From positions 1-64,000 of the forward strand of contig NZ_JAGHRA010000015.1 in NCBI RefSeq assembly GCF_017744015.1: DNA of 64,000 nucleotides, given 5' to 3'. A program made the translations under genes and the position numbers. Position 1 is the first letter of the stretch; each line of letters opens with the position of its first letter. The DNA comes from Paracoccus sp. R12_2 (GTDB lineage Bacteria > Pseudomonadota > Alphaproteobacteria > Rhodobacterales > Rhodobacteraceae). The notes under the pieces are model-generated. The model did no database searches and was not told the origin of the DNA. It saw only the letters and a list, made by a program, of their open reading frames with translations. Shown here one piece after another: positions 1 through 8,309 of the stretch.

Positions 1-57
1 TCCATCTGGCGCAGCACACCCATGATCTGGGCTTCTGTGTATCGTGTCTTCTTCATC
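1..57 (-). CDS. IS3-family transposase OrfA, first 19 codons only
   Basis: The frame starts with ATG at 57 and reads MKKTRYTEAQIMGVLRQM before leaving the window. This is the typical opening of the helix-turn-helix OrfA of IS3-family elements (commonly MKK-R-T-E-QI---L). OrfA normally binds the element ends and is joined to the DDE-domain OrfB by programmed frameshifting. A GAGGAG ribosome-binding sequence lies about 6 bases upstream. Whether the element is intact cannot be seen here. Confidence 0.75.
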
Positions 58-123
58 GGAATCTCCTCAGTCATCCTGCCGAGAAAATTCTACTTCCGCA
101 TCCCGTTAAGATCGGGGGGGATT
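1..123 (-). mobile_element. IS3-family insertion sequence, left end (runs off the window)
   Basis: On the minus strand the motif TCGGTAATCC at about 114-123 is followed, some 60 bases on, by the start codon of a transposase OrfA. The same motif, spacing and leader recur on the plus strand at 16290-16352, which marks both as ends of related elements. The element lies mostly left of position 1. It starts inside the phage capsid gene and supplies that gene's last few codons and stop. The exact terminal base is uncertain by a few positions because the other end and any target duplication are outside the window. Confidence 0.7.
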
Positions 124-1959
124 ACCGATCGACTGCGGCACCACGCTGGAGGTCGCGGCGGGCACGAGGTTCTGCGCGACCAGCTGCTCGGCCTTCAGTT
201 CCAGCGAGGCGGGCACGATCAGGAAGGCGGGGCGGACGTTCAGCACCGTCTTCTTGTCGAGACCGGTCTGCTTGGCCATCGCCGCGCGGGCCGCACCCAC
301 GCTGCTCACGTCGAGCGCCGCGCCGGTGCCCGCGAGGTTCTTGTGCGTGGTGTGGAAGAGCGCGTTGCCGTCGGCCATGGCCGGGTTGGCGGTGATGATG
401 CCCCAGACCACGTCCGACTCCAGCTGCGCGATGGAGTTGCCGTACATCGCCGGGATCCGGGTGAAGGCGTCGAGATCGTCGTTGATCAGCGTCTGGCGGG
501 TGATCGCGACCACCCGGCCATAGGTCTTGACCTTGTAGCTCTCCTTGCTCTCGCCGAGCGTCCCGCGCTTGAACTCGCCGCTCTCGCCGACCTCGAGCAG
601 CTGCGGCGCCTCGCCGAGCTGCACCCGGTGCATCGCCTTGAAGTCGGTGGCGAGCACCTGGCGGCAGAACAGCATGAAGGTGCGGGGATAGGCTTCGTAG
701 GCCTGCCGCAGGGTCTTGTTGGTGACCGCCGAGAGGATCTCGGGGAAGTCCGAGGTCGAGTGCAGCGCGCGCGTCGCCACCTCGTCACGCGACAGGCCGC
801 GCGTGTTCACCCCGGCATTGCCGAGGCTTTCGCGGGCGAGCTCCAGCAGCGTCATGCCGCGATACTGCCGGGCCGCATCTTCAAGCTGGAACAGCGTCGG
901 GCTGTAGCGGTGCAGCAGCGCGTTCGCCACCGCGTCGCGGCGGGTGATGCGCTCGTCCCGGCCGCCGAGCGGTACGGAAACGTGCGGGAAGGTCCGGGTC
1001 TCGTCCGACTTCGCCGCGACCTGGTCGAGGATCAGGCGGCGGGACTCGTCGACGCTGACGCCGCGTTTCACCAGATCCTCGGCGAAGCCGCGCTCGAGGT
1101 TCAGCCGCCCGGCCAGATCGTAGATGGTGGAGACACGGTCGCGCTCGGCCTCGCGGGCGTTGGTGGCGACCGCTTCGGTGTCGGGCGCGGGAGTGGCCTG
1201 CGTCTTCGGCTGGCTGCGCGTCTCACTTGCGTGGACCTTCGGTTCGCTGGCCGCGACCTTCGGGTCCGGCGCAGCCGCTTTCGGCTCGGTCATGATGGTG
1301 TCCTCGGTTTCGACCGGCTCGGTCGGCTGGGTGGCGGGGGTTGCGGCGTCGCTCGCCGGGGTCTGGGTCTTGTCCGTCATCTGGGATGCTCCTTGCTCTG
1401 TGGGGGCGTCCCGGCGGTGAAGGACGCAGTCGTGGAGGGGATGCTGGGCGCGGAAGCCCGCGGCGGGGTCGGCGCCGACCGCGACGGCGGAGACCTCGAA
1501 CGGCGTCCAGTCCACCGCGCGCCAGAGTTCGCGCGCGGCCTCGGGTTTCGAGACCTCGAAGCGGTGGACCTGGTAGCCGATGGAGACCGCGCGGATGTGC
1601 CCGGCCTGGATGTCGCGCCAGATTGGCTCGACATCGGCACGCTTGCTGATCCGCACCAGCGCGATGCCCCGCCCGTTCTCGATCCGCGCCGAACCCGGCA
1701 CGACCGAGCCGATCACCGCATCAAGCGTGTCGAGCTCATGCACCTTCAGGAACGGCGCGCCCGCGTTCAGCCGGTCGAGCCGGACATGGGCGGGGTCGAG
1801 GCTGAGTTCCTCGTCATAGGGCTCGCCGAAGAAGGTGGCGCGACGGACGCGCGCCCCGGCCGACCAGACCACCTCGACGGTGCGGCTGTCGGCGTCGGCC
1901 GTGTTGGGCGCAAGCTCCGCCGACCGGCGCATGGCCGGCAGTTCGATCATCGTGTCCAT
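106..1959 (-). CDS. Phage prohead protease-major capsid protein fusion, 3' end cut by an IS element
   Basis: The product (617 aa) joins an HK97-type (Mu-like) prohead protease to a major capsid protein. The protease covers about residues 25-180, with the likely catalytic His74 (FLKVHELDTLD) and Ser126 (IRAVSIGYQ). A Pro/Ala/Thr-rich linker of about 80 residues follows, then the capsid domain from about residue 270 onward. The family assembles the procapsid, and the protease trims the scaffold part. The frame follows the portal gene with 5 bases between stop and start, as in a late operon. The capsid part stops abruptly after VVPQS: the last codons (IGNPPRS and the stop) come from the IS end. 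Related fusions continue for several tens of residues more, so the coat protein is probably non-functional. Confidence 0.85.
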   Translation of the reverse strand: MDTMIELPAMRRSAELAPNTADADSRTVEVVWSAGARVRRATFFGEPYDEELSLDPAHVRLDRLNAGAPFLKVHELDTLDAVIGSVVPGSARIENGRGIALVRISKRADVEPIWRDIQAGHIRAVSIGYQVHRFEVSKPEAARELWRAVDWTPFEVSAVAVGADPAAGFRAQHPLHDCVLHRRDAPTEQGASQMTDKTQTPASDAATPATQPTEPVETEDTIMTEPKAAAPDPKVAASEPKVHASETRSQPKTQATPAPDTEAVATNAREAERDRVSTIYDLAGRLNLERGFAEDLVKRGVSVDESRRLILDQVAAKSDETRTFPHVSVPLGGRDERITRRDAVANALLHRYSPTLFQLEDAARQYRGMTLLELARESLGNAGVNTRGLSRDEVATRALHSTSDFPEILSAVTNKTLRQAYEAYPRTFMLFCRQVLATDFKAMHRVQLGEAPQLLEVGESGEFKRGTLGESKESYKVKTYGRVVAITRQTLINDDLDAFTRIPAMYGNSIAQLESDVVWGIITANPAMADGNALFHTTHKNLAGTGAALDVSSVGAARAAMAKQTGLDKKTVLNVRPAFLIVPASLELKAEQLVAQNLVPAATSSVVPQSIGNPPRS

Positions 1960-1964
1960 GAAGG

Positions 1965-3521
1965 TCAGTCCTGTTGGTCGGCCTGCGCCGTATCGGTTTC
2001 CGCGTCGGCGGCCGGGTCGTCGGTGTCGGGTTCTTCGGCGGCCGGATCGGTCGCCGCGTCACTGCTCTGCGCGCTGCCGGTCTTGGTGACGCGGCGTGGG
2101 TCGCTGTCGAGCACCAGCCCCAGCGCGTCGAGCTTGGCGTTTGTCGCGGCGATCTCCGCCAGCACCGCATCGGGGTTCCGGCCCTGTTTCGCGATCACCT
2201 CGGCCAGCGTCATGGTGCCGGAGCGGATCGACAGCAGGTTCGCCATCGCGTCCTTCTGCGGATCGACCGCCTCGAACTTGGGCGGCGACCATTCCACCGG
2301 CACGGTCGGCGACGGGATCTGGCCCGCCGCCCATGCAGCCTCGGTGAACCACCGCCAGACGGGCGCGCAGAACATCGGGATGAACAGCTGCCACTGCACG
2401 GCGTCGATCTGGCGGCGGAACTCGACGAGCCCTGCCCGGATCGAGGAATAGTTCACCTGGCTGAGATCGCCGGTCAGCAGCTCGTAGGGCACCCGGAACC
2501 CGGCCGAGATCGTGTGCAGGCTCGCACGCTTGTATTCGCCGTAGCCGCCTGTGGCGGCGGGCTGGTTGAACCGGATGTCCTTGCCGCCCCGCGCATAGGC
2601 AATCAGCCCCGGCTCGAACTGCTCGACCCGATTGCCGTCGGCATCGACCACGGAGGGCGCGATGCCCTGCTGCGCCTCGTCGTCACCAAAGACGATGGCG
2701 GTGACGCAGGCCTCGGTCTTCTTGCGGACCAGCTCGGCCACCTCGTAGTCGTCGAGATCGCGCAAGCTGCGGATCACCGGCGCGCCCCACGGGACGCCGC
2801 GCGCCTGCGTGCGCTGCTTCTCGTAGACATGGGCGATCTCGCTCGCCGGGACCGGGCGGCTCTGCAGACCGTTCTGAAAGGCGCCATAGGCGTCGCCGGG
2901 ATGTTCTGCATGGAGCCAGTAGGCCCGGCGCTTGCCGACCGGGTCGAACTCGATCCCTTGGACCAGCCGCCCCGCGCCGAGGACGCCGGATTTCGTGGCG
3001 TCGAGGAAGTCTGCCTCCAGCACCTGCAGTTGCAGCGGCACCGGCAGTCCGTCGCTCGCGCGCCGCAGTCGGCGGCGCACCAGGACCTCGCCCGCCTCGA
3101 CCATTTCGCGGCAGATCAGCGTCTGCAGCCCGTAGAAGTCGAGTTGGCCGTCGGCGTCGCACTCCGCCGTCCAGCGCTCGAAGAGCGCGTCGACCTTCCG
3201 GTCCAGCTTGTCGTCGCCGCTGGCCGCGCGCGGCATGATGCCCGCACCGATGATATTGTTCACCAGCACCGCCACGGCCTTGGCCGCATGCGGGTTGTTG
3301 CGCACCAGATCCCGCATCCGGTCGCGCAACAGGGCTCCGGCGACGCCGATCTCGGTGTCGGCCGAGGATCCCGGCGCACGCCAGCCCTCGGTGCGACGCC
3401 CGCGCGCGGCGCCGTCATAGCCCCGCGTCAGGGTCTCGAACGCCTGACGCGCCATCACGCGGCGGGCGGCCATGCGCGGCGCCACCGTGGCGATGGCGTG
3501 ATCGAACCAGGTCGCCGACAT
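1965..3521 (-). CDS. Phage portal protein, lambda family
   Basis: The 518-residue product matches lambda-type portal proteins, which form the dodecameric ring through which DNA enters the capsid. Family features visible are the basic N-terminus, the stretch VRNNPHAAKAVAVLVNNIIG near residue 73, the GLQTL/CREMVEAGEVLVR segment, and the conserved KRASLHTISAGFRVPYELLT region followed by SSIRAGLVEFRR. The C-terminal 60 residues are acidic and Asp/Ala-rich, probably disordered. The start ATG at 3521 overlaps the stop of the small connector gene (TGATG), so the genes look translationally coupled. A GTG one codon earlier is possible. Confidence 0.9.
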   Translation of the reverse strand: MSATWFDHAIATVAPRMAARRVMARQAFETLTRGYDGAARGRRTEGWRAPGSSADTEIGVAGALLRDRMRDLVRNNPHAAKAVAVLVNNIIGAGIMPRAASGDDKLDRKVDALFERWTAECDADGQLDFYGLQTLICREMVEAGEVLVRRRLRRASDGLPVPLQLQVLEADFLDATKSGVLGAGRLVQGIEFDPVGKRRAYWLHAEHPGDAYGAFQNGLQSRPVPASEIAHVYEKQRTQARGVPWGAPVIRSLRDLDDYEVAELVRKKTEACVTAIVFGDDEAQQGIAPSVVDADGNRVEQFEPGLIAYARGGKDIRFNQPAATGGYGEYKRASLHTISAGFRVPYELLTGDLSQVNYSSIRAGLVEFRRQIDAVQWQLFIPMFCAPVWRWFTEAAWAAGQIPSPTVPVEWSPPKFEAVDPQKDAMANLLSIRSGTMTLAEVIAKQGRNPDAVLAEIAATNAKLDALGLVLDSDPRRVTKTGSAQSSDAATDPAAEEPDTDDPAADAETDTAQADQQD

Positions 3522-3730
3522 CACCGGTCCCCGCGCGAGAAGCCCGCGAGCCCGGCCACCGGCAGCGGCCGGGTCGTTCCCGCGATGGCGCGCTCGATGG
3601 TGCGGATGCGGGCGAGCAGATCCTCGGCGGAGCCGTAGTCGACCGACTTGCCGTCATAGCTGACCCGGGTGGTTCCGCTGGCATAGGCCCGGCGCAGCGC
3701 CGAGAGCTCGCTCTCTGTCCAGTCGGTCAT
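3521..3730 (-). CDS. Phage head-tail joining protein, gpW-like
   Basis: This 69-residue protein begins MTDWTESELSALRRAYASG and ends in a flexible Gly/Arg tail. Size, the pattern of an N-terminal helix followed by a short beta hairpin (TTRVSYDGKSVDYGS) and a second helix (EDLLARIRTIERAIAG), and its place between terminase and portal fit the gpW family, which caps the portal after packaging. It starts 2 bases after the terminase stop and overlaps the portal start. Confidence 0.75.
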   Translation of the reverse strand: MTDWTESELSALRRAYASGTTRVSYDGKSVDYGSAEDLLARIRTIERAIAGTTRPLPVAGLAGFSRGDR

Positions 3731-3732
3731 GT

Positions 3733-5739
3733 TCAGAACCATCCTCCGCGCCGTCCGAGCCAGTCGGAGCGGCGCTTGCCCTGCGGGGCCTGTCCCGGCC
3801 GGTTGATCTGCCCGGCGGGATCGGTGTCGGTGGGGGCCGCCCCGAGCTGATCCTCGAGGTCGCGCCATTTCGCCTCAGACCAGCGATCCGCGCCCGCGAT
3901 CCAGGCGGCGGCGCGGGCATAGACCCGGCAATCCAGCGCCTCGTTCCGCTCGCGCAGCTTCTGCCATTCCAGCCGGGCGAAGCCGCGTTTCGTGCGGACC
4001 GTCACCAGCTGTTCGGCAACGAACTGCTTCAGCCATTCGTTCTCGACCCAATGCGGCAGATGCACCGAGCCGGGCGGAAACTCCGCCCCGTCGCCCATCT
4101 CCTCTTCGGTCGGCCGCGCCAGCCGCAGGAAGCGGTAGGTCTCGGCCTTGAAGGTCGACACCGCCACGGTCCAGAGCCGTGCGCCGCGCCGCAGGCGTTT
4201 GCCGCCCTCGGTCGCATCGACGAATGTCGGTCCCGACACCGGGCTGGAACGATTGAACCCCTCGACACCCTTGACCGGCGACACCTGTGCGAACCCCTGC
4301 GCCCGCGACCAGGAATAGACCGCCGGGGCCTCGTAACCGGTGTCGATGGCGAGCCGCGCGATCCTGAGATGCGCGCCGCGTTCATGTGGCCAGCTTCGAT
4401 CCAGCAGCGCGGTCAGCTCCGACCATGCGTCATGCCGATCCGGCCCGCCCTCGATGACGACATGATCGACGAGCCAGCTTTCGAGGCCACGGCCCCAGGC
4501 CCAGACATCGACCTCGATCCGGTCCTTCTGGACGTCGGCACCGGCGGTCAGGAACAGCCCGCCCGCGGGCACCGTGCCGGATGTCCAGCGCTCGCGGCGG
4601 TCGTAGAGCCGCTGCCAGTCCGGCGCTTCCCCGGTCTCGACCCATGTCTCGCCGAGGATCGTGTTCCGGAACGCCTTGATCGCCTCGTCCGACCCCTGTG
4701 CCGCGTTCCATGCCCGCACGATCCGCTCCCAGCTCAGCCAGCCGATCGGCGAGTAGAGCGCCGAGAGGTGATACCCGACCGTGGTCGGATCGGCGGCCGT
4801 GGCGGTTGCCCGCCATTCGCCGCCCTCCAGCATCGCCGTCTTGTGGTGTTCCGCGATTGCCGCGTCGCAGCCCTCGCAGTGGTATTCCGCCGTCTCCGGA
4901 CCGCCTTTTTGCCAGCGCAGCCGGTCGAACTTCAGCCACTGCATCGCGCCGCAATGCGGGCACGGCACGAAGTACCGCCGCTGGTCGCTCGCCTCAAACT
5001 CGCGCTCGATGCGCGACAGCCCCCGGATCGTCGGGGTCGAGACCAGCAGCACCTTGCGCCGATGGGCGAAGGTCAGCGACCGCGCCTCGGCAAGCGTGAC
5101 CGGATCCCCTTCCTCGTCGGCCGAGGCCGGATAGGCGTCGACCTCGTCGAGGAAGATGTACCGCGCCGGGGTCGATCGGAGCCCGATCGCCGAGTTGGCC
5201 CCCGTCATGATCAGGATGCCGCCCGCGAAATCCTTCGACAGCATCGTGTTGCCCGCATCGCGGGATCGCGCGGGCTTCACCCGCTCCCGCAGCTCGGGGC
5301 TTTCGTCGATCAGCGGGTCGATCCGCTGGCGCGAGTTGCGCTTGGCCAGCTCGACCGTGGGCTGGACCGCCAGCATCGGACCCGGCGCCTGGTGGATGGC
5401 GAACCCGATCCAGTTGTTGCCCGCCTCGGTCGCGCCGACCTGCGCGGCCTTCATGAACACGATCCGCTGTGTCGGATCGCCGGGCGACAGCCGGTCCATG
5501 ATCTCGCGCATGTACGGCGTGCGCACCGTGCGATACCGCCCGGGCTCGGCCGAGGCGCGGCCCGACAGCATCCGGTGCCGGTCCGCCCATTCCGAGACGG
5601 TCAGGTCCGGATCGGGCCGGAGCCCGCTGCCCCAGGCGCGCAGGATCTCGCCCGCGCCGTCGAAGTCCGTCAGGCCATCGCCGTTCTCACCGGAAGTCGG
5701 GCCGGACCTCGGCGAGTTCGTCGAGGTGGGCGCGTACAT
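3733..5739 (-). CDS. Phage terminase large subunit, GpA family
   Basis: The 668-residue protein is the DNA-packaging motor and nuclease of a tailed phage. Visible features are a variant Walker A (KAAQVGATE, residues 98-106), Walker B (YIFLDEVD, 194-201), a likely zinc-binding pair CPHC/CEGC (260-263 and 288-291), and an Asp-containing RNase-H-like segment (LTAGADVQKDRIEV) starting near residue 410. Length is normal for GpA-type enzymes. The only convincing start, ATG at 5739, lies 53 bases inside the upstream gene. The domain proper starts at about residue 24, so a non-standard later start cannot be excluded. Confidence 0.92.
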   Translation of the reverse strand: MYAPTSTNSPRSGPTSGENGDGLTDFDGAGEILRAWGSGLRPDPDLTVSEWADRHRMLSGRASAEPGRYRTVRTPYMREIMDRLSPGDPTQRIVFMKAAQVGATEAGNNWIGFAIHQAPGPMLAVQPTVELAKRNSRQRIDPLIDESPELRERVKPARSRDAGNTMLSKDFAGGILIMTGANSAIGLRSTPARYIFLDEVDAYPASADEEGDPVTLAEARSLTFAHRRKVLLVSTPTIRGLSRIEREFEASDQRRYFVPCPHCGAMQWLKFDRLRWQKGGPETAEYHCEGCDAAIAEHHKTAMLEGGEWRATATAADPTTVGYHLSALYSPIGWLSWERIVRAWNAAQGSDEAIKAFRNTILGETWVETGEAPDWQRLYDRRERWTSGTVPAGGLFLTAGADVQKDRIEVDVWAWGRGLESWLVDHVVIEGGPDRHDAWSELTALLDRSWPHERGAHLRIARLAIDTGYEAPAVYSWSRAQGFAQVSPVKGVEGFNRSSPVSGPTFVDATEGGKRLRRGARLWTVAVSTFKAETYRFLRLARPTEEEMGDGAEFPPGSVHLPHWVENEWLKQFVAEQLVTVRTKRGFARLEWQKLRERNEALDCRVYARAAAWIAGADRWSEAKWRDLEDQLGAAPTDTDPAGQINRPGQAPQGKRRSDWLGRRGGWF

Positions 5740-6283
5740 GTCTCTCCAGCACCTTCTGCATCGCGGCTGGCTCCACGGTGATCTGCTGGCCCGTCGCGTC
5801 GCTGCACGAGGCTGACAGTTCGGCCGCCATCAGCGCCGCCGCGCGTGCAGGCCAGTTCACCCACGTGTCCCGTTCCTCCCGCGCCAGGCGGAACACCAGC
5901 GCCAGCGCCCGGGCCCGCTCGATCAACTCCCCCTTCAGCTTCTGGAGCCGGATGCGCCGTTCCTGGGCCTTCAGCACCTCGTTCGCGGTCTTGGCCTGCA
6001 GGAACGTGGTGCCGCCGCCCACCGCCGGAACCGCCAGCCCCTGTTCGCGCAGCGTATCGCCGACAGCCGCCACCGCCGCCTCGGGGACAGGCTTCAGCTT
6101 CGGCGCAGGCGGCTTTCTCGTCTTCGACGGGTCCGTCGTCTCGGCACGCCTGGCGTCGCTGGCCGCCGCGTTGATGCTGCCGTCGGGATAGAGAACCAGC
6201 CGCTCGGCGATCTTCGCCTTCTGGATCGCGCCGCGCGACAGCCCGACATGGGCGGCGTACTGGCGCTCGCTCATGCCCTGCAT
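5687..6283 (-). CDS. Terminase small subunit-like DNA-binding protein
   Basis: The 198-residue protein starts with a helix-turn-helix-like segment (MSERQYAAHVGLSRGAIQ), followed by a Pro/Lys-rich linker and a long amphipathic helical part. This layout and the position directly upstream of the large terminase fit the small subunit that recognises phage DNA for packaging. Related genes are sometimes labelled 'elements of external origin'. ATG at 6283 has GGAG 6 bases upstream and is preferred over an internal ATG three codons later. The 3' end overlaps the large subunit by 53 bases. Confidence 0.7.
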   Translation of the reverse strand: MQGMSERQYAAHVGLSRGAIQKAKIAERLVLYPDGSINAAASDARRAETTDPSKTRKPPAPKLKPVPEAAVAAVGDTLREQGLAVPAVGGGTTFLQAKTANEVLKAQERRIRLQKLKGELIERARALALVFRLAREERDTWVNWPARAAALMAAELSASCSDATGQQITVEPAAMQKVLERHVRAHLDELAEVRPDFR

Positions 6284-6313
6284 CGACGGCTCCGATTATC
6301 ATTCAAAGTCAGG

Positions 6314-6334
6314 CGCTTATCGAGTTGATAAGCG
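6314..6334. promoter_or_regulatory. Inverted repeat between divergent phage genes
   Basis: CGCTTATC and GATAAGCG form a perfect 8-base inverted repeat around a 5-base spacer (GAGTT). It lies in the 111-base gap between the leftward terminase genes and the rightward small gene at 6395. The position suits an operator controlling one or both directions. No regulator gene is visible nearby. Confidence 0.35.
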
Positions 6335-6394
6335 TCGCCACCGGAGCGAACGTCAGTCCAACGAAGCGATGCAACTCACCAAGGAGCCACCACG

Positions 6395-6667
6395 ATGACA
6401 ACCCGACTGAACCCGATCACCACGCCGCGCCACGAACTCCGCGCCGAAAAGGCGCGCCGGAACAAGGAAGCGGCACTCGCCGCCTTCATCGGCAAGAAGG
6501 CCGAGATCGACGAGATGCTCGCCCGCCTGCAGGCGCTCAGCGACGACCATTTCAACTGCGCCCCCGACGAGGCGGGCTGGGCCATGGTCGGTACCCTCGA
6601 ACACTACGCCAGCCTCCTGAAGCGCATCACCGACAGCGCCTTCGGCGAGGGCGAACACGCCCGCTGA
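6395..6667 (+). CDS. Small phage-associated protein of unknown function
   Basis: The 90-residue product is not recognised as a named family. It is charged and mainly helical: a basic N-terminal half (RHELRAEKARRNKEAALAAF) is followed by an acidic segment ending in a short helix (WAMVGTLEHYASLLKRITDSAF). AAGGAG 8-9 bases upstream of the ATG supports translation. It is transcribed divergently from the terminase genes and in line with the DUF3489 gene. Its role is unknown; an accessory or regulatory function is only a guess from position. Confidence 0.6.
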   Translation: MTTRLNPITTPRHELRAEKARRNKEAALAAFIGKKAEIDEMLARLQALSDDHFNCAPDEAGWAMVGTLEHYASLLKRITDSAFGEGEHAR

Positions 6668-6762
6668 TCTCCGGCGCTGCCGGAACTCCCGCCGCGCGCC
6701 CTGCGCGGCTCGGGGTCGTAGAAGGCGCCGCATGACGCGGGCCCGAATACGGAGACGACCCC

Positions 6763-7323
6763 ATGACCAAGCTTTCCGATACCCAAGCCATCATCCTCAG
6801 CGCCGCCGCGCAGCGACCCGAGCACATCGCCCTGCCGCTGCCCGAGAGCCTGCGGGGTGGCGCCGCCGCCAAGGTGGTCGGCGCGATGCTCGCCAAGGGC
6901 TTCCTCGAGGAGGTCGACGCCGACCTGCGCAAGGGCGAGCCTATCTGGCGAGAGACCGGCGACGGCCACGGCGTCACGCTGGTCGCCACCGACGCAGGCC
7001 TCGCCGCCATCGGCATCGAGCCCGAGGACGCGGACACCGCGCCTGCGAGCGCGACCGAGGAGCCCGGGCCGGACACCCCCAACAAACCGGAGGCCGCGCC
7101 CAAGACGCGCACGCCACGCGAGGGCACCAAGCAGGCCAAGCTGATCGCCATGCTGCGCGCACCGGACGGCGCGACAATCGAGGAGATCATGGTTGCCCTC
7201 AACTGGGCGGCGCATACGATCAGGGGTGCCATGGCCGGGGCGCTGAAGAAGAAGCTCGGGCTCGAAGTGACCTCGGAAAAGGTCGAGGGGCGCGGTAGGA
7301 TCTATAGGCTGCCCGCTGACTGA
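6763..7323 (+). CDS. DUF3489-domain protein (winged-helix-like C-terminus)
   Basis: The 186-residue protein has two parts. The N-terminal 85 residues (TQAIILSAAAQRPEHIALPL onward) resemble a small helical DNA-binding fold. The C-terminal part, from about residue 125 (KQAKLIAMLRAPDGATIEEI), matches the DUF3489 family, which looks like a winged helix with an RGRIYRL strand at its end. A Pro/Ala/Thr/Glu-rich linker joins them. Such proteins are common on prophages and islands of alphaproteobacteria. DNA binding is inferred; the biological role is not known. Confidence 0.75.
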   Translation: MTKLSDTQAIILSAAAQRPEHIALPLPESLRGGAAAKVVGAMLAKGFLEEVDADLRKGEPIWRETGDGHGVTLVATDAGLAAIGIEPEDADTAPASATEEPGPDTPNKPEAAPKTRTPREGTKQAKLIAMLRAPDGATIEEIMVALNWAAHTIRGAMAGALKKKLGLEVTSEKVEGRGRIYRLPAD

Positions 7324-7474
7324 TCGCTCAGCTGGGCAACACCACATTGACGCCGTCCCACCCGGGGCGGCGGTCGATCATACCCAAAACGGGACGAAAT
7401 CGACATGAAGAGCCCATTGCAGACAGGCGATGTATTCACCAGTCTGGGAAGACTGATCCTTTGGGAGAGCCGAA

Positions 7475-8065
7475 ATGAGTAACGACCAATATTCTAGCTT
7501 CAAACAGCTTTTTGCACAAGAAAAACGCGGAATTGATTACCGCATAGTGGTCGAGGATAGAGGTTCGGACGTCTTGATCATGGCACCTCATGGAGGAAGA
7601 ATTGAGCCAGGGACATCCGAGATTGCATTTGACATCGCCGGAGGTGCCTTGTCACTTTACTGTTTCGAGGGTCTTCGGACAAGGCCGCACGGCGATTTGC
7701 ACATCACATCTCACAAGTATGACGAGTCGCAGGCTATTGATGCTGCAGAAAAATGCGAAGTTGTTGTTGCAATCCATGGCCGCAGCGACCGTGACGATCC
7801 CGAAACTGTTTGGTTGGGCGGACTGGACGTTCCGACTCTGGAAGAGATGGGAAAGCAACTTAAACTTGCCGGTTTTTCCGTTGAGATTCAGACAGGGGAT
7901 CTTGCCGGTGCTCATCCAAACAACATTTGTAACCGAGGGCGCAAAGGGAGTGGCGTTCAGCTTGAAGTTCCGAAGTCACTTCGGAATGAACTCAAGGCAA
8001 ATTTTGCGCGTCTTAGCGCGTTCTCCGAGGCAATCAGAAGGACGTTTTCGCCTGAACAAGACTGA
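7475..8065 (+). CDS. Poly-gamma-glutamate hydrolase-like protein (PghP family)
   Basis: The 196-residue protein resembles the zinc-dependent poly-gamma-glutamate hydrolases carried by phages that infect capsule-forming hosts. Visible family features are a probable metal-binding start (IMAPHGGRIEPGTSEIA, residues 31-47), LHITSHKYDE near 78, a central VVAIHGRSD and a C-terminal NICNRGRKGSGVQLEVP. There is no signal peptide, so release would need lysis or virion attachment. Base composition is clearly more AT-rich than the genes around it, suggesting a separate arrival as a 'moron' gene. A weak GAG-type ribosome-binding site precedes ATG 7475. Substrate in this host is unknown. Confidence 0.75.
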   Translation: MSNDQYSSFKQLFAQEKRGIDYRIVVEDRGSDVLIMAPHGGRIEPGTSEIAFDIAGGALSLYCFEGLRTRPHGDLHITSHKYDESQAIDAAEKCEVVVAIHGRSDRDDPETVWLGGLDVPTLEEMGKQLKLAGFSVEIQTGDLAGAHPNNICNRGRKGSGVQLEVPKSLRNELKANFARLSAFSEAIRRTFSPEQD

Positions 8066-8093
8066 CCGCTTCATCCGCACAGCTGCCGGAAGG

Positions 8094-8309
8094 CTAACGC
8101 ACCCGAATCGCCTCGAACAGCCTCCGCAGGACGTAGGACCGCACGATGCTGACTACGGTGAAGACCGCGCCCATCTTCAGGTTCTGCGCCAGCGTCGTCT
8201 GCAGCCCGAAGATCGGGAAGATCAGGATCTGCGTGACGACGGCGACGCCGTAGCCGACGATCACGTTGGCGACGGACTCCACGAGCGACATGAGGCGAGT
8301 CTGCTTCAT
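8094..8309 (-). CDS. Small membrane protein, DUF7220-like
   Basis: The 71-residue protein has two predicted membrane segments (VANVIVGYGVAVVTQILIFP, and a second around AVFTVVSIVRSYVL) separated by a short loop, with a basic C-terminus. It resembles the small phage-associated DUF7220 proteins. Its ATG overlaps the stop (ATGA) of the alternative frame inside the upstream C5-methyltransferase gene, which suggests translational coupling to that frame. Function unknown. Confidence 0.7.
   Translation of the reverse strand: MKQTRLMSLVESVANVIVGYGVAVVTQILIFPIFGLQTTLAQNLKMGAVFTVVSIVRSYVLRRLFEAIRVR

Noticed and set aside
22-2451. Very long open frame (about 800 codons) on the plus strand opposite the capsid and portal genes
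   Set aside because: It is the reverse-strand shadow of two well-supported phage genes; its Arg/His/Gly-rich translation has no family resemblance.
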